Assembly (NCBI GenBank): GCA_003326205.1
Contig: LWTK01000046.1
Location: forward strand, 372,001-436,000
Origin: Nostoc sp. ATCC 43529
GTDB lineage: Bacteria; Cyanobacteriota; Cyanobacteriia; Cyanobacteriales; Nostocaceae
DNA length: 64,000 nt
Direction of reading: 5' to 3'
The notes beneath the pieces are model-generated. The model made no database searches, was not told where the DNA came from, and saw nothing but the letters and a program-made list of their open reading frames with translations. Both the position numbers and the translations under genes were made by a program. Shown here piece after piece: positions 33,916 through 42,288 of this stretch. Position 1 is the first letter of the stretch; each line of letters starts with the position of its first letter.

Positions 33916-34695
33916 TTACTTACTGCTCGGTCTGCCATCTCCCAAATCAGCTTGTTCAAATTCAGCAGTTTTGGGTAAATTCATCTCAACATTTGACAGA
34001 GTATCAATCTCTACTTTAGCATTTTGAAACTGCCCATCTAAAATATGTCCTCCAGTTTTGCGATTTGCAGTTAAAAAATGAAAATGATACCCTTTAACAT
34101 TCACTCCTTCCATATATTTAGGTGTACGAAATCCTACTAAAGTACCGTTTACATTCCTTAACTCGAAAACTGATTGTTCTTTAAGGGCATCTGCCAAAGG
34201 TAGGTAGGGCGGGGTTTGTTTAGGAACACTTCTAAATTTTACATAAGGAAAATTACCTCGAATACGAATTGCATAAGGATAATTTTTAGTGGTTAATTGG
34301 CGATCCAAAGATTCCTGGAATTGCTGATAATTCATCTGTCCTTTTAGATTAATTAATTTTTCTGGTTTAAAAAAGGTCACCGTCGCAAAAGGACTTACAA
34401 TTGCATCAGGAATAATAGAGGCAACACCGTCAGCTTTAACCTGATAAAACTTACCATCTAATCCAATCATTTCTCCATCAAGATAATTGACTGTACCCAA
34501 ACCAAAATCGCCGTATTTTTTTAACTGCTGGAAATTAGTATTTCCCTCATAAATCCCTACTGACAGAGCGCTAATTGTAGATGTTTGAAATAGCGTATTT
34601 GATGATGTATGCGCCTGAGTTTTTAGTGGTATCATCACGCATAGTAAGGCAATGATGCTTAAAATAGCTATCCAGAAATAACGCTTGAGTTTCAT
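33916..34695 (-). CDS. Exported alpha-acetolactate decarboxylase
   Basis: 259 residues from ATG 34695; an earlier frame start at 34731 reads STRR text and is dropped. The N-terminus has a membrane/signal segment (YFWIAILSIIALLCVMIPL), then the decarboxylase fold: SALSVGIYEGNTNFQQLKKY, DFGLGTVNYLDGEMIGLDG, VSPFATVTFF, VGFRTPKYMEGVNVKGYHFH and KTGGHILD, with the His-x-His and the following His as zinc ligands. The enzyme converts acetolactate to acetoin. An exported form is notable because the substrate is made in the cytoplasm. Precedes the small VOC gene in one operon. Confidence 0.88.
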   Translation of the reverse strand: MKLKRYFWIAILSIIALLCVMIPLKTQAHTSSNTLFQTSTISALSVGIYEGNTNFQQLKKYGDFGLGTVNYLDGEMIGLDGKFYQVKADGVASIIPDAIVSPFATVTFFKPEKLINLKGQMNYQQFQESLDRQLTTKNYPYAIRIRGNFPYVKFRSVPKQTPPYLPLADALKEQSVFELRNVNGTLVGFRTPKYMEGVNVKGYHFHFLTANRKTGGHILDGQFQNAKVEIDTLSNVEMNLPKTAEFEQADLGDGRPSSK

Positions 34696-34714
34696 AAGAG
34701 GATGTTTTAACAGA

Positions 34715-34812
34715 TAAAGAGCATTGGGCATTGGGAAGAAGCAGGGGAGCAGGGAGCAGAGGGGAGGAGCTTCTCCCCTGCACCCTGCCCCTCTTCCTTT
34801 TCCCCCTCATTC
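34715..34812. repeat. STRR tract upstream of the acetolactate decarboxylase gene
   Basis: Units gcattgggcattgggaag, gcaggggagcagg and ctcccctgcaccctgcccct; purine and pyrimidine halves can pair. Remaining sequence to 35013 is AT-rich and includes in-frame text of a broken transporter (see next entry). Confidence 0.5.
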
Positions 34813-35013
34813 CCTCGTCTTGGGATGATTGTCGTTCCTCAACAGACATGATATGATGCTTAGTCGCTGTGTATTAATTGTACAAGTGGCTTTTTTTTGA
34901 ACAGATACTAAGAATGCAAACTTTCTGTTAATCTAACATTAAGCAAAGTTAACGTTTATCAATTAACTAATTCAGCTATTTTAGTAGGTATAGCTGGATT
35001 CACAAATCAAGCT

Positions 35014-36507
35014 ATGGGCTTGGTTATTACACCTCTAGTAGGAGTACTATTAGATAGGTGGAACTTACGATATGTTTTACTAACTACGCAGCTAACATCT
35101 ATTGTTTTATCTTCTACACTAACGTTTTTAACTCTTAGCGATCGCATCACTGTCACTTGGATTATTATCATTGATACGCTTCAAGGAACAGTCAAAGCTT
35201 TTGATTTACCAGCACGTCAGGTAATTATTCCCAGACTGGTAGATAAAAAAGCAGATATTTACAGCGCCATGGCCTCCCATTCCTTCTTAATTAACACTGC
35301 TAAGTTTGTCAGTCCGATGATTGGGGGTTTCCTAATTGCAAGTTCTGGCGCTGCTTCCTGCTTTTTGGTAGATAGTATTAGCTATTTGCCATTCTTATCT
35401 GCTATCTTAACCATTCAAGTAAAGCCTGTTGTCAGAAACTTATCAGATCGAAAAGCCCAAATATGGCAAAATCTCAAAGAAGGCTTTGTTTTTGCATATG
35501 AGTTTCTACCTATAAAATCTGTATTAGCTTTACAAATCGTCATTTGTTTTATGGCAATGACACACGTAAATTTAATGCCTATTTTTGCGAAAGAAATTTT
35601 GAGCGGTGATGCGAAAACGATGGGATTTTTAATGACAGCTTCAGCACTTGGTTCTATAGTTTCAGGATTTTATCTTGTTTCTCGAAAACAAGCCATCGGG
35701 CTGGAAGATATTGTCGCGCGATCGGCGGCAATTTTAGGTTTATCATTAATCGTATTTTCGCGCATCAACAATCGACCCATTCAAGGGCATCCAGTGATTG
35801 TACAAGCAGGTTCTTCGGAAGCTGGGCAAGACTTAGCGGCACAAACAGCAGAGGCAATTTTTACAGCCCAGCAAACTCTTGCTGAAGCCCAGAATTTTTA
35901 TTCTAGTGTCAAAGGTAGATTGAGCAAATACGGGCGATCGCCTGACCATCTCAAGATTATGCCTGGTGTATTTCCGGTAATTGGTAGAACTGAGGAGGAA
36001 GCCAAAGAGAAATACCAGCAACTTCAACAGTTGATTCATCCGTCGGTAGGATTAGGACTACTTTCAGGACTTATAGGGGGACACGATTTATCGAAATACC
36101 CCTTGGATGGGCCACTGCCAGATTTGCCAGATACCAATGGTGGCAAAAGTCGTTTGCAGCTGATAACTGACCTCGCCCGCAGAGAGAATTTAACTATCCG
36201 GCAATTATATTTATGGATTGCTGGGGCACGGGGACATCGGACAATTCTGGGAACACCAGAGCAAATTGCCGACCAGCTCGAAGACTGGTTTGTTAACGAT
36301 GGTGCTGATGGATTTAAGATTATGCCACCTTGGCTACCTGGTGGTTTGGATGAATTTGTCGATTTGGTGATTCCAGAACTGCAACGCCGGGGTTTATTCC
36401 GCACCGAATATGAAGGCAGTACCCTACGGGAGAATCTGGGTTTACCTCGTCCTGTAAATCAGTTCAGTAAAGTTGCATCCCCTGAACTAGCTGGTGCTTC
36501 GAGGTAA
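35014..36507 (+). CDS. In-frame chimera: truncated MFS transporter fused to the C-terminal half of a NtaA/SnaA-type flavin monooxygenase
   Basis: 497-codon open frame made of two unrelated parts. Residues 1 to about 250 are an MFS exporter (GLVITPLVGVLLDRWNLRYV, FDLPARQVIIPRLVDK, FVSPMIGGFLIASSGAASC, FLMTASALGSIVSGFYLV). In-frame text upstream of 35014 (VYQLTNSAILVGIAGFTNQA) shows that its start is lost. From about residue 255 (near 35775) the protein is the end of a luciferase-like monooxygenase of the NtaA/SnaA/DszA group: GHPVIVQAGSSEAGQDLAAQ, KIMPGVFPVIGRTEEEAKEK, TILGTPEQIADQLEDWF, GFKIMPPWLPGGLDEFVDLV. The transporter lacks its second half and the enzyme lacks its flavin-barrel first half, so neither function is likely. 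A deletion joining two genes is the simplest cause. Confidence 0.85.
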   Translation: MGLVITPLVGVLLDRWNLRYVLLTTQLTSIVLSSTLTFLTLSDRITVTWIIIIDTLQGTVKAFDLPARQVIIPRLVDKKADIYSAMASHSFLINTAKFVSPMIGGFLIASSGAASCFLVDSISYLPFLSAILTIQVKPVVRNLSDRKAQIWQNLKEGFVFAYEFLPIKSVLALQIVICFMAMTHVNLMPIFAKEILSGDAKTMGFLMTASALGSIVSGFYLVSRKQAIGLEDIVARSAAILGLSLIVFSRINNRPIQGHPVIVQAGSSEAGQDLAAQTAEAIFTAQQTLAEAQNFYSSVKGRLSKYGRSPDHLKIMPGVFPVIGRTEEEAKEKYQQLQQLIHPSVGLGLLSGLIGGHDLSKYPLDGPLPDLPDTNGGKSRLQLITDLARRENLTIRQLYLWIAGARGHRTILGTPEQIADQLEDWFVNDGADGFKIMPPWLPGGLDEFVDLVIPELQRRGLFRTEYEGSTLRENLGLPRPVNQFSKVASPELAGASR

Positions 36508-36554
36508 TTTTACTCTGAGTCTAGCTTTACCTAAAAGGGCGATCGCACTTTTTC

Positions 36555-36913
36555 ATGAAACTCTTCTATACACCTAACTCTCCCTACGCACGCATAGCAC
36601 GGGTAACTGCACTAGAACTGAATCTGGGCGATCGCGATTTCTGAAAAACTCGACCAAACTTTCAACAGACAAGGCAGGAGGCAGAGGACAGAAGGCAGAA
36701 GGGAAGAGGATTTGAATTGTTTCTTTCATTCATAGCGGGTGGCAGTGCCGCCTGTGCGGTTGCTCCTAAGTTGGCTCATATCACGCCTGTGCACTGGGAT
36801 TAGAAAGTCGTCTGCCCCAATTGCAATGGCGGTAGAACTATCCCAAACTTGCTCAATGGTATGATGAATTTTCTGGGCGACCGTCCTTACAAATAACGAA
36901 ACCAGAGTCCTAA
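36555..36913 (+). pseudogene. Broken glutathione S-transferase gene
   Basis: The first 30 codons (ATG 36555: MKLFYTPNSPYARIARVTAL, ELNLGDRDF, stop) are a GST thioredoxin-fold N-terminus. At 36794-36913 the C-terminus appears: LGLESRLPQLQWR, TAG stop, NYPKLAQWYDEFSGRPSLQ. Between them the middle is missing or scrambled and an STRR tract (ggcaggaggcagagg, 36672-36705) is inserted. At least three lesions are seen: early stop, internal loss, and a stop in the C-terminal part. It sits directly after the monooxygenase chimera. Confidence 0.7.
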
Positions 36914-36987
36914 AAACTCAAATTTCGTCTGGTCTGTCAGTCCAGTGGTTTGGGCAATACAATCAGCTTTCAAAAAAGCTTTTTTGC

Positions 36988-37959
36988 GTGTTAGGCATAC
37001 TGACAGTTCTTCTATCCTCCTTTGTTTTGGCGTTTCATAACGTTACTGTGCGAGTTTTGTTTTCAGAACATCTCGTACTGAATTTTCTTTTACTTGGTGG
37101 ATACGTTAAACCGGATTTCCAGAATTCATTCTTGTTGATGTTCATGCGAATGCTACTCGTGGTTCCACTCATGGCATCTCTGGCATTCAAGCTGTATCCA
37201 TCTGCTTTTAAAGAATTACGAGAATTGTTCACTCGCCAACATCGGAATGTTCTGATTCAAGCCTTTAGCTGTGGAGTATTAATGTTTGTCTACATTGCCT
37301 TACTCTACGTTGCTATTGGCTTAATTACCACCGGAATTGCTACGACCCTTTTCTTCATCTATCCCGTGTTTACAGCATTGCTCTCCTGGAAGTTTTTTGG
37401 TCAACGCCCTACATTTTTGCGTTGGTTGGTGATGGGAATTATTTTGGTGGGCTGTGTTCTTGTTATTCCCCAATCTTCTGGAAGTTACAGAAATCATAAC
37501 ATTATATTTGGGATTATAGCGAGTATTAGTGCTGGCGTTGTTTATGCTTTTTATAACGTTATTGCCCAAAAATGTTTAGAAAAATTCCATCCAATTCCCT
37601 TTACTTGGATCAGCTTTGCTTCCACTCTGGTACTGTCTGGTATTAGCTTACTATTTTGGCCAGTTTCTACTGCTCAACTTGACTGGACGCCTCTGTGGAT
37701 TGGTAGTATCTTTTCTGGTTTAGTTAGCTTTATCGGGCACACTTTAAACAATTTAGGAATTCGGATGATTGGTGCAACTACCGCATCAATAATCGGCTCT
37801 AGCAGTCCAGCTTTGACGGCGATAGTAGCCTGGGTAACAATTAGCGAAACTTTAAACTCGATCCAAATTCTGGGGATTGCTGTTGTTACATTTGGAATTG
37901 CGTTGTTGAGTGGAGAAAGCTTTTTTCAATCACTCAAAATTAGGATAACTGGTGACTAG
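36988..37959 (+). CDS. EamA/DMT-family membrane transporter
   Basis: 323 residues from GTG 36988. About ten transmembrane helices in two EamA repeats: LTVLLSSFVLAFHNVTVRVL, then VLMFVYIALLYVAIGLITTG, TTLFFIYPVFTALLSWKFFG, and in the second repeat GIIASISAGVVYAFYNVIAQ, IRMIGATTASIIGSSSPALT, IVAWVTISETLNSIQILGIA. Likely exports metabolites or amino acids. The stop codon TAG (37957-37959) lies inside the left terminal repeat of a MITE-like element, so the present C-terminus (RITGD) may have been set by that insertion. Confidence 0.88.
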   Translation: MLGILTVLLSSFVLAFHNVTVRVLFSEHLVLNFLLLGGYVKPDFQNSFLLMFMRMLLVVPLMASLAFKLYPSAFKELRELFTRQHRNVLIQAFSCGVLMFVYIALLYVAIGLITTGIATTLFFIYPVFTALLSWKFFGQRPTFLRWLVMGIILVGCVLVIPQSSGSYRNHNIIFGIIASISAGVVYAFYNVIAQKCLEKFHPIPFTWISFASTLVLSGISLLFWPVSTAQLDWTPLWIGSIFSGLVSFIGHTLNNLGIRMIGATTASIIGSSSPALTAIVAWVTISETLNSIQILGIAVVTFGIALLSGESFFQSLKIRITGD

Positions 37960-38078
37960 TGGTCTATCGCATTAATTTTGATGAGTTTGTAGTAAGCACT
38001 TCAGTGCTTAAAAATCAAGGACTAAAGTCCTAAATACAAACTTATTTACCTATCATAACTAATGCGACGAACCACTAG
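37956..38078 (+). mobile_element. MITE-like element, family A, copy 2
   Basis: 123 bp. Left end CTAGTGGTCTATCGCATTA, right end (reversed) CTAGTGGTTCGTCGCATTA. The inner hairpins are AAGCACTTCAGTGCTT and AGGACTAAAGTCCT in the same order as copy 1 at 15168. Flanked by TA if ends are GTGG..CCAC. The first CTAG provides the stop of the EamA gene. Confidence 0.8.
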
Positions 38079-38126
38079 AGATTGCAGAAGGTGCAGTACC
38101 CATAGGCAATCTCATTGGCGGCGCAC

Positions 38127-38160
38127 TGGCAAGTTACACGCGATCGCGTGTAACTTGCCA
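38127..38160. repeat. Perfect 34-bp palindrome centred on a HIP1 site
   Basis: Left half TGGCAAGTTACACGCGA and right half TCGCGTGTAACTTGCCA are exact reverse complements with no spacer. The centre is GCGATCGC. It is in a 690-bp region otherwise lacking a gene, between the MITE-like element and the peptide genes. Confidence 0.8.
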
Positions 38161-38340
38161 TTAGTACAACAGGCTCAAGTGCTGGCTGCACCAACGTCGG
38201 AAAACGGCGCACCATAGCTTAAGCAAGCTACAGACTTCTCTTTGCGTCAGTCCCAACTATGGGTCTTTAACCGAACACGATATGAGAGTGCGATCGCCTT
38301 CATTGTATTAACGTGAATTCGACAAGACAAACCCACCCAG

Positions 38341-38416
38341 CCTCCCTCTCCTAGTAGGAGAGGGAGGAGTAACGAAAAATTAGGCTTTTTGCTCCCCTCT
38401 CCTAATAGGAGAGGGG
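38341..38416. repeat. Paired G/C-rich palindromes (CCTCTCCTA/TAGGAGAGG)
   Basis: First palindrome 38341-38367 (13-bp arms around G) and second 38394-38416 (11-bp arms around A), followed by ctgggggtgaggt. A widespread cyanobacterial repeat of unknown role; no gene in it. Confidence 0.7.
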
Positions 38417-38528
38417 CTGGGGGTGAGGTCAAAATCCTATACATCGAATTCACATTGTATTAAACTAATTACTCAATCTTTGTCTTGTAAATCACTATTT
38501 TTTGTTAAAATTTTTTTGTTGAAAATAT

Positions 38529-38624
38529 CAAAAGGTAGAACAAAGATAAAATCTAGTTCCACCTTTTGACTTATGAACTGAAGACAAAAGTTCCTTATAT
38601 TCAAGTGAAGGTGATAATCACCTT
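38529..38624 (+). promoter_or_regulatory. Inverted repeats upstream of the first double-glycine peptide gene
   Basis: Stem CAAAAGGTAGAAC/GTTCCACCTTTTG (38529-38541 and 38556-38568, one mismatch) and a perfect palindrome AAGGTGATAATCACCTT at 38608-38624, 24 bp before the ATG. The second is the size of a dimeric repressor operator; it may also fold in the leader RNA. Assignment is inference. Confidence 0.45.
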
Positions 38625-38648
38625 ATCAAGTAAGTGAGGTAATTAATT

Positions 38649-38831
38649 ATGTCAAAGCAAATCAGTACATTGGATTTACTTGTGGAGTTAACCACAGAAG
38701 AACAGCAGCTTTTATCTGGAGGTCAAGAATCTCCTGAAGATGGTTCTGGAGATGGCGACAATGGAGGAGGGCAAAACAATCTCAAAAATCGAACAAATAG
38801 ACTATCTATTCCACTTGGAATTCCCCAATAA
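38649..38831 (+). CDS. Double-glycine-leader peptide 1 (bacteriocin-like precursor)
   Basis: 60 residues. Leader ISTLDLLVELTTEEQQLLSGG ends in a Gly-Gly site with the usual acidic, leucine-rich ELT-x-EEQQLLSGG pattern of cyanobacterial peptide precursors. The core is about 35 residues, rich in Gly, Asp and Asn (EDGSGDGDNGGGQNNL) and has no cysteine. The ribosome site GAGGT precedes ATG 38649. No C39 peptidase/ABC exporter or modification enzyme is in the window, so the maturation system must lie elsewhere. Confidence 0.7.
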   Translation: MSKQISTLDLLVELTTEEQQLLSGGQESPEDGSGDGDNGGGQNNLKNRTNRLSIPLGIPQ

Positions 38832-39225
38832 TGATCGGTAGGTCAACCAAATTACACTAAAGACCTCTCCCTTTGTAGGTAAGAGAATTTTTTTTATTTC
38901 TTTATACAGAAGGGAGTAGTTTGTTTTATGTTTTTTAGTTGGCTTATCTCTACTGTAATAGTAGATGGTAGAGCTACGTTTTTCTGTAAATACCTGTGGC
39001 TCAAGTCTTCGTTCTAGGTGATAGTAGTAGTTCATCTTAGCCTTCTTCTATCAGAGTGGAAGAACCCAATTCCTAAAAGCCTTCTGAAGCTTTGTGTTTC
39101 ACTTTTTGGCTGAAAATTTTAATTAATATTAGAAAATAAAGCCTCAAACCTGGGATAATTCAAAGCTCCAGAGTCTGTATTCGTTTGTTATTTTCTAAAA
39201 GTTACAGAAGTGTTCGAGGAAAGTG
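38832..39225. other. Spacer between the peptide genes
   Basis: About 390 bp without a supported gene; leads into the small frame at 39226. Confidence 0.4.
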
Positions 39226-39360
39226 ATGTTTGATAACAAACCGCTTTGCATCTATGCATTCTCAAAGAATGTAAAGAAACATTTCTGTTTTTTAGAAGAG
39301 GGCTTAGATATCAGAAAACCTAGAGCAGTTACAAAAAGACAAGAAGAGTTATTTAGCTAA
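39226..39360 (+). CDS. Possible small protein between the two peptide genes
   Basis: 44 codons (MFDNKPLCIYAFSKNVKKHF, then CFLEEGLDI, ending KRQEELFS). A GAGGAAAG ribosome site lies three bases upstream of ATG, rather close. Basic, with two cysteines; no family recognised and no Gly-Gly leader. Could be chance. Confidence 0.3.
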   Translation: MFDNKPLCIYAFSKNVKKHFCFLEEGLDIRKPRAVTKRQEELFS

Positions 39361-39449
39361 TTCAAGAGCAACCAAATTTTGAGGAATTTGAGTTAATCTC
39401 TTCTGTCTTTTGAGACATTTAATACATTCCTAACAAAGGAGCGCTCAAA

Positions 39450-39659
39450 ATGATTACTAAGTTTTCTTATGTTGACGTTGACGAACTTTCTCCTAGTCAA
39501 GCTGAAACTATTTCCGGAGGGTTTCCAGCAACATGGGGAAATGCAAGATACGAGGTTAACCCTACTGAGAGGGCAGATGGTGATTGGACTGTTACCTGGG
39601 TAAGAACAAGACCATCAGGTGGTAAAGATATCTATAACTATTCAGCCAGAAGAGTTTAA
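39450..39659 (+). CDS. Double-glycine-leader peptide 2 (bacteriocin-like precursor)
   Basis: 69 residues. Leader FSYVDVDELSPSQAETISGG with the DELS-x-SQ-x-E-x-ISGG pattern and cleavage after Gly-Gly predicted. Core of 44 residues with five Trp/Tyr and several Arg (FPATWGNARYEV, DWTVTWVRTRPSGG, YNYSARRV), basic and aromatic, unlike peptide 1. Ribosome site AAAGGAGCG is nine bases before ATG. It ends about 105 bp before a strong bidirectional terminator. Confidence 0.72.
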   Translation: MITKFSYVDVDELSPSQAETISGGFPATWGNARYEVNPTERADGDWTVTWVRTRPSGGKDIYNYSARRV

Positions 39660-39764
39660 CAATTGCCGATCGCCAGCAATCCCCTATTGCCTGAGGCGAT
39701 GAACAAATACACCAGAACCACAGGCTTCTTCAATGAAGTCAGTGCAGAGATCAGTTCTTAGAGG

Positions 39765-39794
39765 AAAAGGCGATCGCAAGTGCGATCGCCTTTT
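39765..39794. terminator. Bidirectional intrinsic terminator built from two HIP1 sites
   Basis: Perfect 13-bp stem AAAAGGCGATCGC/GCGATCGCCTTTT with a four-base loop (AAGT). The ends give A-tract and T-tract on both strands. It lies between the plus-strand peptide gene and the minus-strand hisC gene. Confidence 0.85.
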
Positions 39795-39813
39795 TGTTTG
39801 AGTCAAGCGATGT

Positions 39814-40881
39814 CTATAATCGGCTTCCAGTCTCTAACAAATCAATCAGCGCCTCCACTAAAGCCTGATTTTGTTCATCAGTCCCAACAGTGATGCGTAA
39901 TTTATCCTCTAATCCTGGCTGCTTGAAGTAGCGGATTAAAATTCCTTGTTCCTTGAGTTTTTGATAAAGATATTCGGCGTTTCCTGCTGGAGGTTGTGTC
40001 AGCAAAAAGTTAGTTTGGGATTCCCAAATCCGAAAGCCTAATTTTTTCAAGTCTATTGCTAGCTTAGTCCGGGATGCTTTAATTTTTGCCACACAAGCAT
40101 TTTTATAAGCTTGGTCAGTAATTGCAGCAGTGCCAATTGCACAGGCGATCGCATCAATGTTATAGCTATCTTTGACTTTAAACAATCCATGTAACAGTTT
40201 GGGATTGGCTACCCCAAATCCTAATCGCAATCCAGCTAATGAGTATCCCTTAGAAAGTGTCCGTATCACGATCGCATTTTCATATTCCTTGACTAAAGCC
40301 AACGCATTCTCTTCAGTAAAATCTACATAAGCTTCATCAATTACTAATACTCCAGATAACTGGCTAGCTAGTTTTCGCAAGTCATCTATTGCCACCACAT
40401 GCCCCGATGGACTATTAGGCGAGGCAATAAATGTTACAGAGCCATTAACAGCAATTAATTCTTCAAGCGGTAAAATGTAATCTTCGGCGTATGGTATCTC
40501 AGTAATATCCGCATTTTGCATTTGGGCTAACGTGCGATACAGCACGTAAGTAGGCATTGGATAGACTACTTTGCGTCCCGGTTCTGCACAGGCTCGAATC
40601 ACTACGCTTAACAATTCGTCGCTGCCATTTCCCACAATTATCCAATCACTAGGAACTCCTAAGACTTTACTAGCAGCTTGGCGAAATTCCTTCCCGAAAG
40701 GTTCTGGATACCGTCGCAACCACTCTCCATCAATATTTTGCAGTACAGCTAATGCCGCAGGGGAGGGAGGATAGGGATTCTCATTACTGTTGAGTTTAAT
40801 AATCTGCGTCCCACGTTGAGGCTGCTCACCAGGAACATAGCTAGCCATTGCATCAACGTTGGAACGGAAATACTTGGTCAT
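39814..40881 (-). CDS. hisC: Histidinol-phosphate aminotransferase
   Basis: 355 residues, PLP fold type I. The start region has LNSNENPYPPSPAALA; the cofactor-binding features are IVGNGSDELLSV, ASPNSPSGH, DEAYVDF and the Schiff-base lysine in RTLSKGYSLAGLRLGF; the C-terminal substrate arginine is in KLRITVGTDEQ. Catalyses histidinol phosphate and 2-oxoglutarate exchange in histidine synthesis. Not within a his operon, which is normal in cyanobacteria. A related aromatic or other aminotransferase role cannot be fully excluded. Confidence 0.9.
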   Translation of the reverse strand: MTKYFRSNVDAMASYVPGEQPQRGTQIIKLNSNENPYPPSPAALAVLQNIDGEWLRRYPEPFGKEFRQAASKVLGVPSDWIIVGNGSDELLSVVIRACAEPGRKVVYPMPTYVLYRTLAQMQNADITEIPYAEDYILPLEELIAVNGSVTFIASPNSPSGHVVAIDDLRKLASQLSGVLVIDEAYVDFTEENALALVKEYENAIVIRTLSKGYSLAGLRLGFGVANPKLLHGLFKVKDSYNIDAIACAIGTAAITDQAYKNACVAKIKASRTKLAIDLKKLGFRIWESQTNFLLTQPPAGNAEYLYQKLKEQGILIRYFKQPGLEDKLRITVGTDEQNQALVEALIDLLETGSRL

Positions 40882-40980
40882 GCTAATTCATAATTTTGAA
40901 TTCATAATTCATAATTTACAATTTCTACTGGGTTCCAAGTTGATTAATTCACACTTCCTATCTCAAACTTTTTGCAAAAT

Positions 40981-41946
40981 CTAAAATCTAAAATTCAAAA
41001 TTGCTTGGCTGACAATATCCCGGTTAACTTTTATATAGCCTGGTTTAATGTGGGTAAAGTGCGAACTCAACTGTTGATGAGCTGTAGGTAAAGCGTGAAA
41101 CGGAATTGATGGGTATAAATGATGCTCTGCATGAAATGGCATATTCCACATTAAAAATCGTAGAGGAAACAGCGTTAGCGTTGTACGAGTATTCGTCAAC
41201 AGATTGGCATCAAGAGTACAACCTGTGTGTTCCGCCAACAGAATAAAACGTAGAATTGGTTGACCGACAAGCAAGGGTAGTAGCCAATAGAGGAAAAACC
41301 AAGGCTGACCGACTGCAATGGAGATAGCGATCGCCCCTACATAAACAGCTAATTGCCAGCGAGTGGAACGAATAACTTCAGCTCGTGCTGTTTGTGGCAC
41401 AAATGGGCAATCATCAAGTTGACCACAAGCAGCCCGAAAATGTCCGCGGATCTTGCCTAACCACCAGGGTAAACCAGTAATTATCAATAAGTATTTACCT
41501 AAATTGCTTGGTTTGGGATCGGTTAGTTCTGGATCTTTGTCAGGAACGCGAGTATAGCGGTGATGCCAGTTGTGGTAATACAGAAAAAATGTGCTGTTGT
41601 AAAATGAAAGCAAACCCGCGCACCAAGCAATAATATCATTCAATCGATTGTTAGCAAAAGCTGTTCTGTGAACGCATTCATGCATGGGTGCGAACATAGA
41701 AGCTATACAAAAGCCGTAGATTGCCAGTGCTGGTATTGCTAACAACCAATTGCCAAAATTCATTGCCCACACATAACCACTAACTCCCATAACGGTTAAA
41801 TGTCCAGCCAATTGAACCACCCCCTTCCAGTTGTAGCGATGATTCAAAACACTTAATTCTTGCATACCAAGAATTTGCCGGGGCTTGTGTTGCTTATCAA
41901 CTTGATTTTCTAATAATTCAGTTTCAATAATTGCATCGCTAGACAT
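40981..41946 (-). CDS. Membrane fatty-acid desaturase family protein
   Basis: 321 residues from ATG 41946, which has a GGAG ribosome site nine bases upstream; the frame extends to 42057 but that part has no ribosome site. Three histidine boxes of di-iron membrane desaturases/hydroxylases are present: HECVH, HNWHH and, near the C-terminus, HAEHH. Four to six membrane helices (for example WLLAIPALAIYGFCIASMF). Acts on acyl lipids or a carotenoid ring; the box spacing (HExxH, HxxHH, HxxHH) fits desaturases better than ketolases. Single gene, divergent from the small exported protein. Confidence 0.85.
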   Translation of the reverse strand: MSSDAIIETELLENQVDKQHKPRQILGMQELSVLNHRYNWKGVVQLAGHLTVMGVSGYVWAMNFGNWLLAIPALAIYGFCIASMFAPMHECVHRTAFANNRLNDIIAWCAGLLSFYNSTFFLYYHNWHHRYTRVPDKDPELTDPKPSNLGKYLLIITGLPWWLGKIRGHFRAACGQLDDCPFVPQTARAEVIRSTRWQLAVYVGAIAISIAVGQPWFFLYWLLPLLVGQPILRFILLAEHTGCTLDANLLTNTRTTLTLFPLRFLMWNMPFHAEHHLYPSIPFHALPTAHQQLSSHFTHIKPGYIKVNRDIVSQAILNFRF

Positions 41947-42288
41947 GATTAAAACTCCACATAGTAAAGATGTAACTATTAAACACAAAATACAATGAAT
42001 TATTCTCAACCCTAACTGAGCAACGAGCGCTGAGTCAATATATACCAGAACTGGCAATTCACAATTGTTGGGTAGAGGACGGAAAGCCTACCCAGGTCAT
42101 TTAAGTTGAATATGGAACGGCTGAGCTACGTTCCTTAAGCAACCTAGATTTATTCATCAAACTCATCCAAATAAATTAACCCATTTGTAGGAGGTAATTT
42201 GTCAGGCGATCGCTGTATTTTACATATCATCAAACCCAAACAAAATGGTTTGATAATACGCAAAATTCACACAATAGATGTTTTAATT

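Noticed and set aside
38929..39018. 29-codon frame between the peptide genes
   Set aside because: No ribosome site, no leader and very short.
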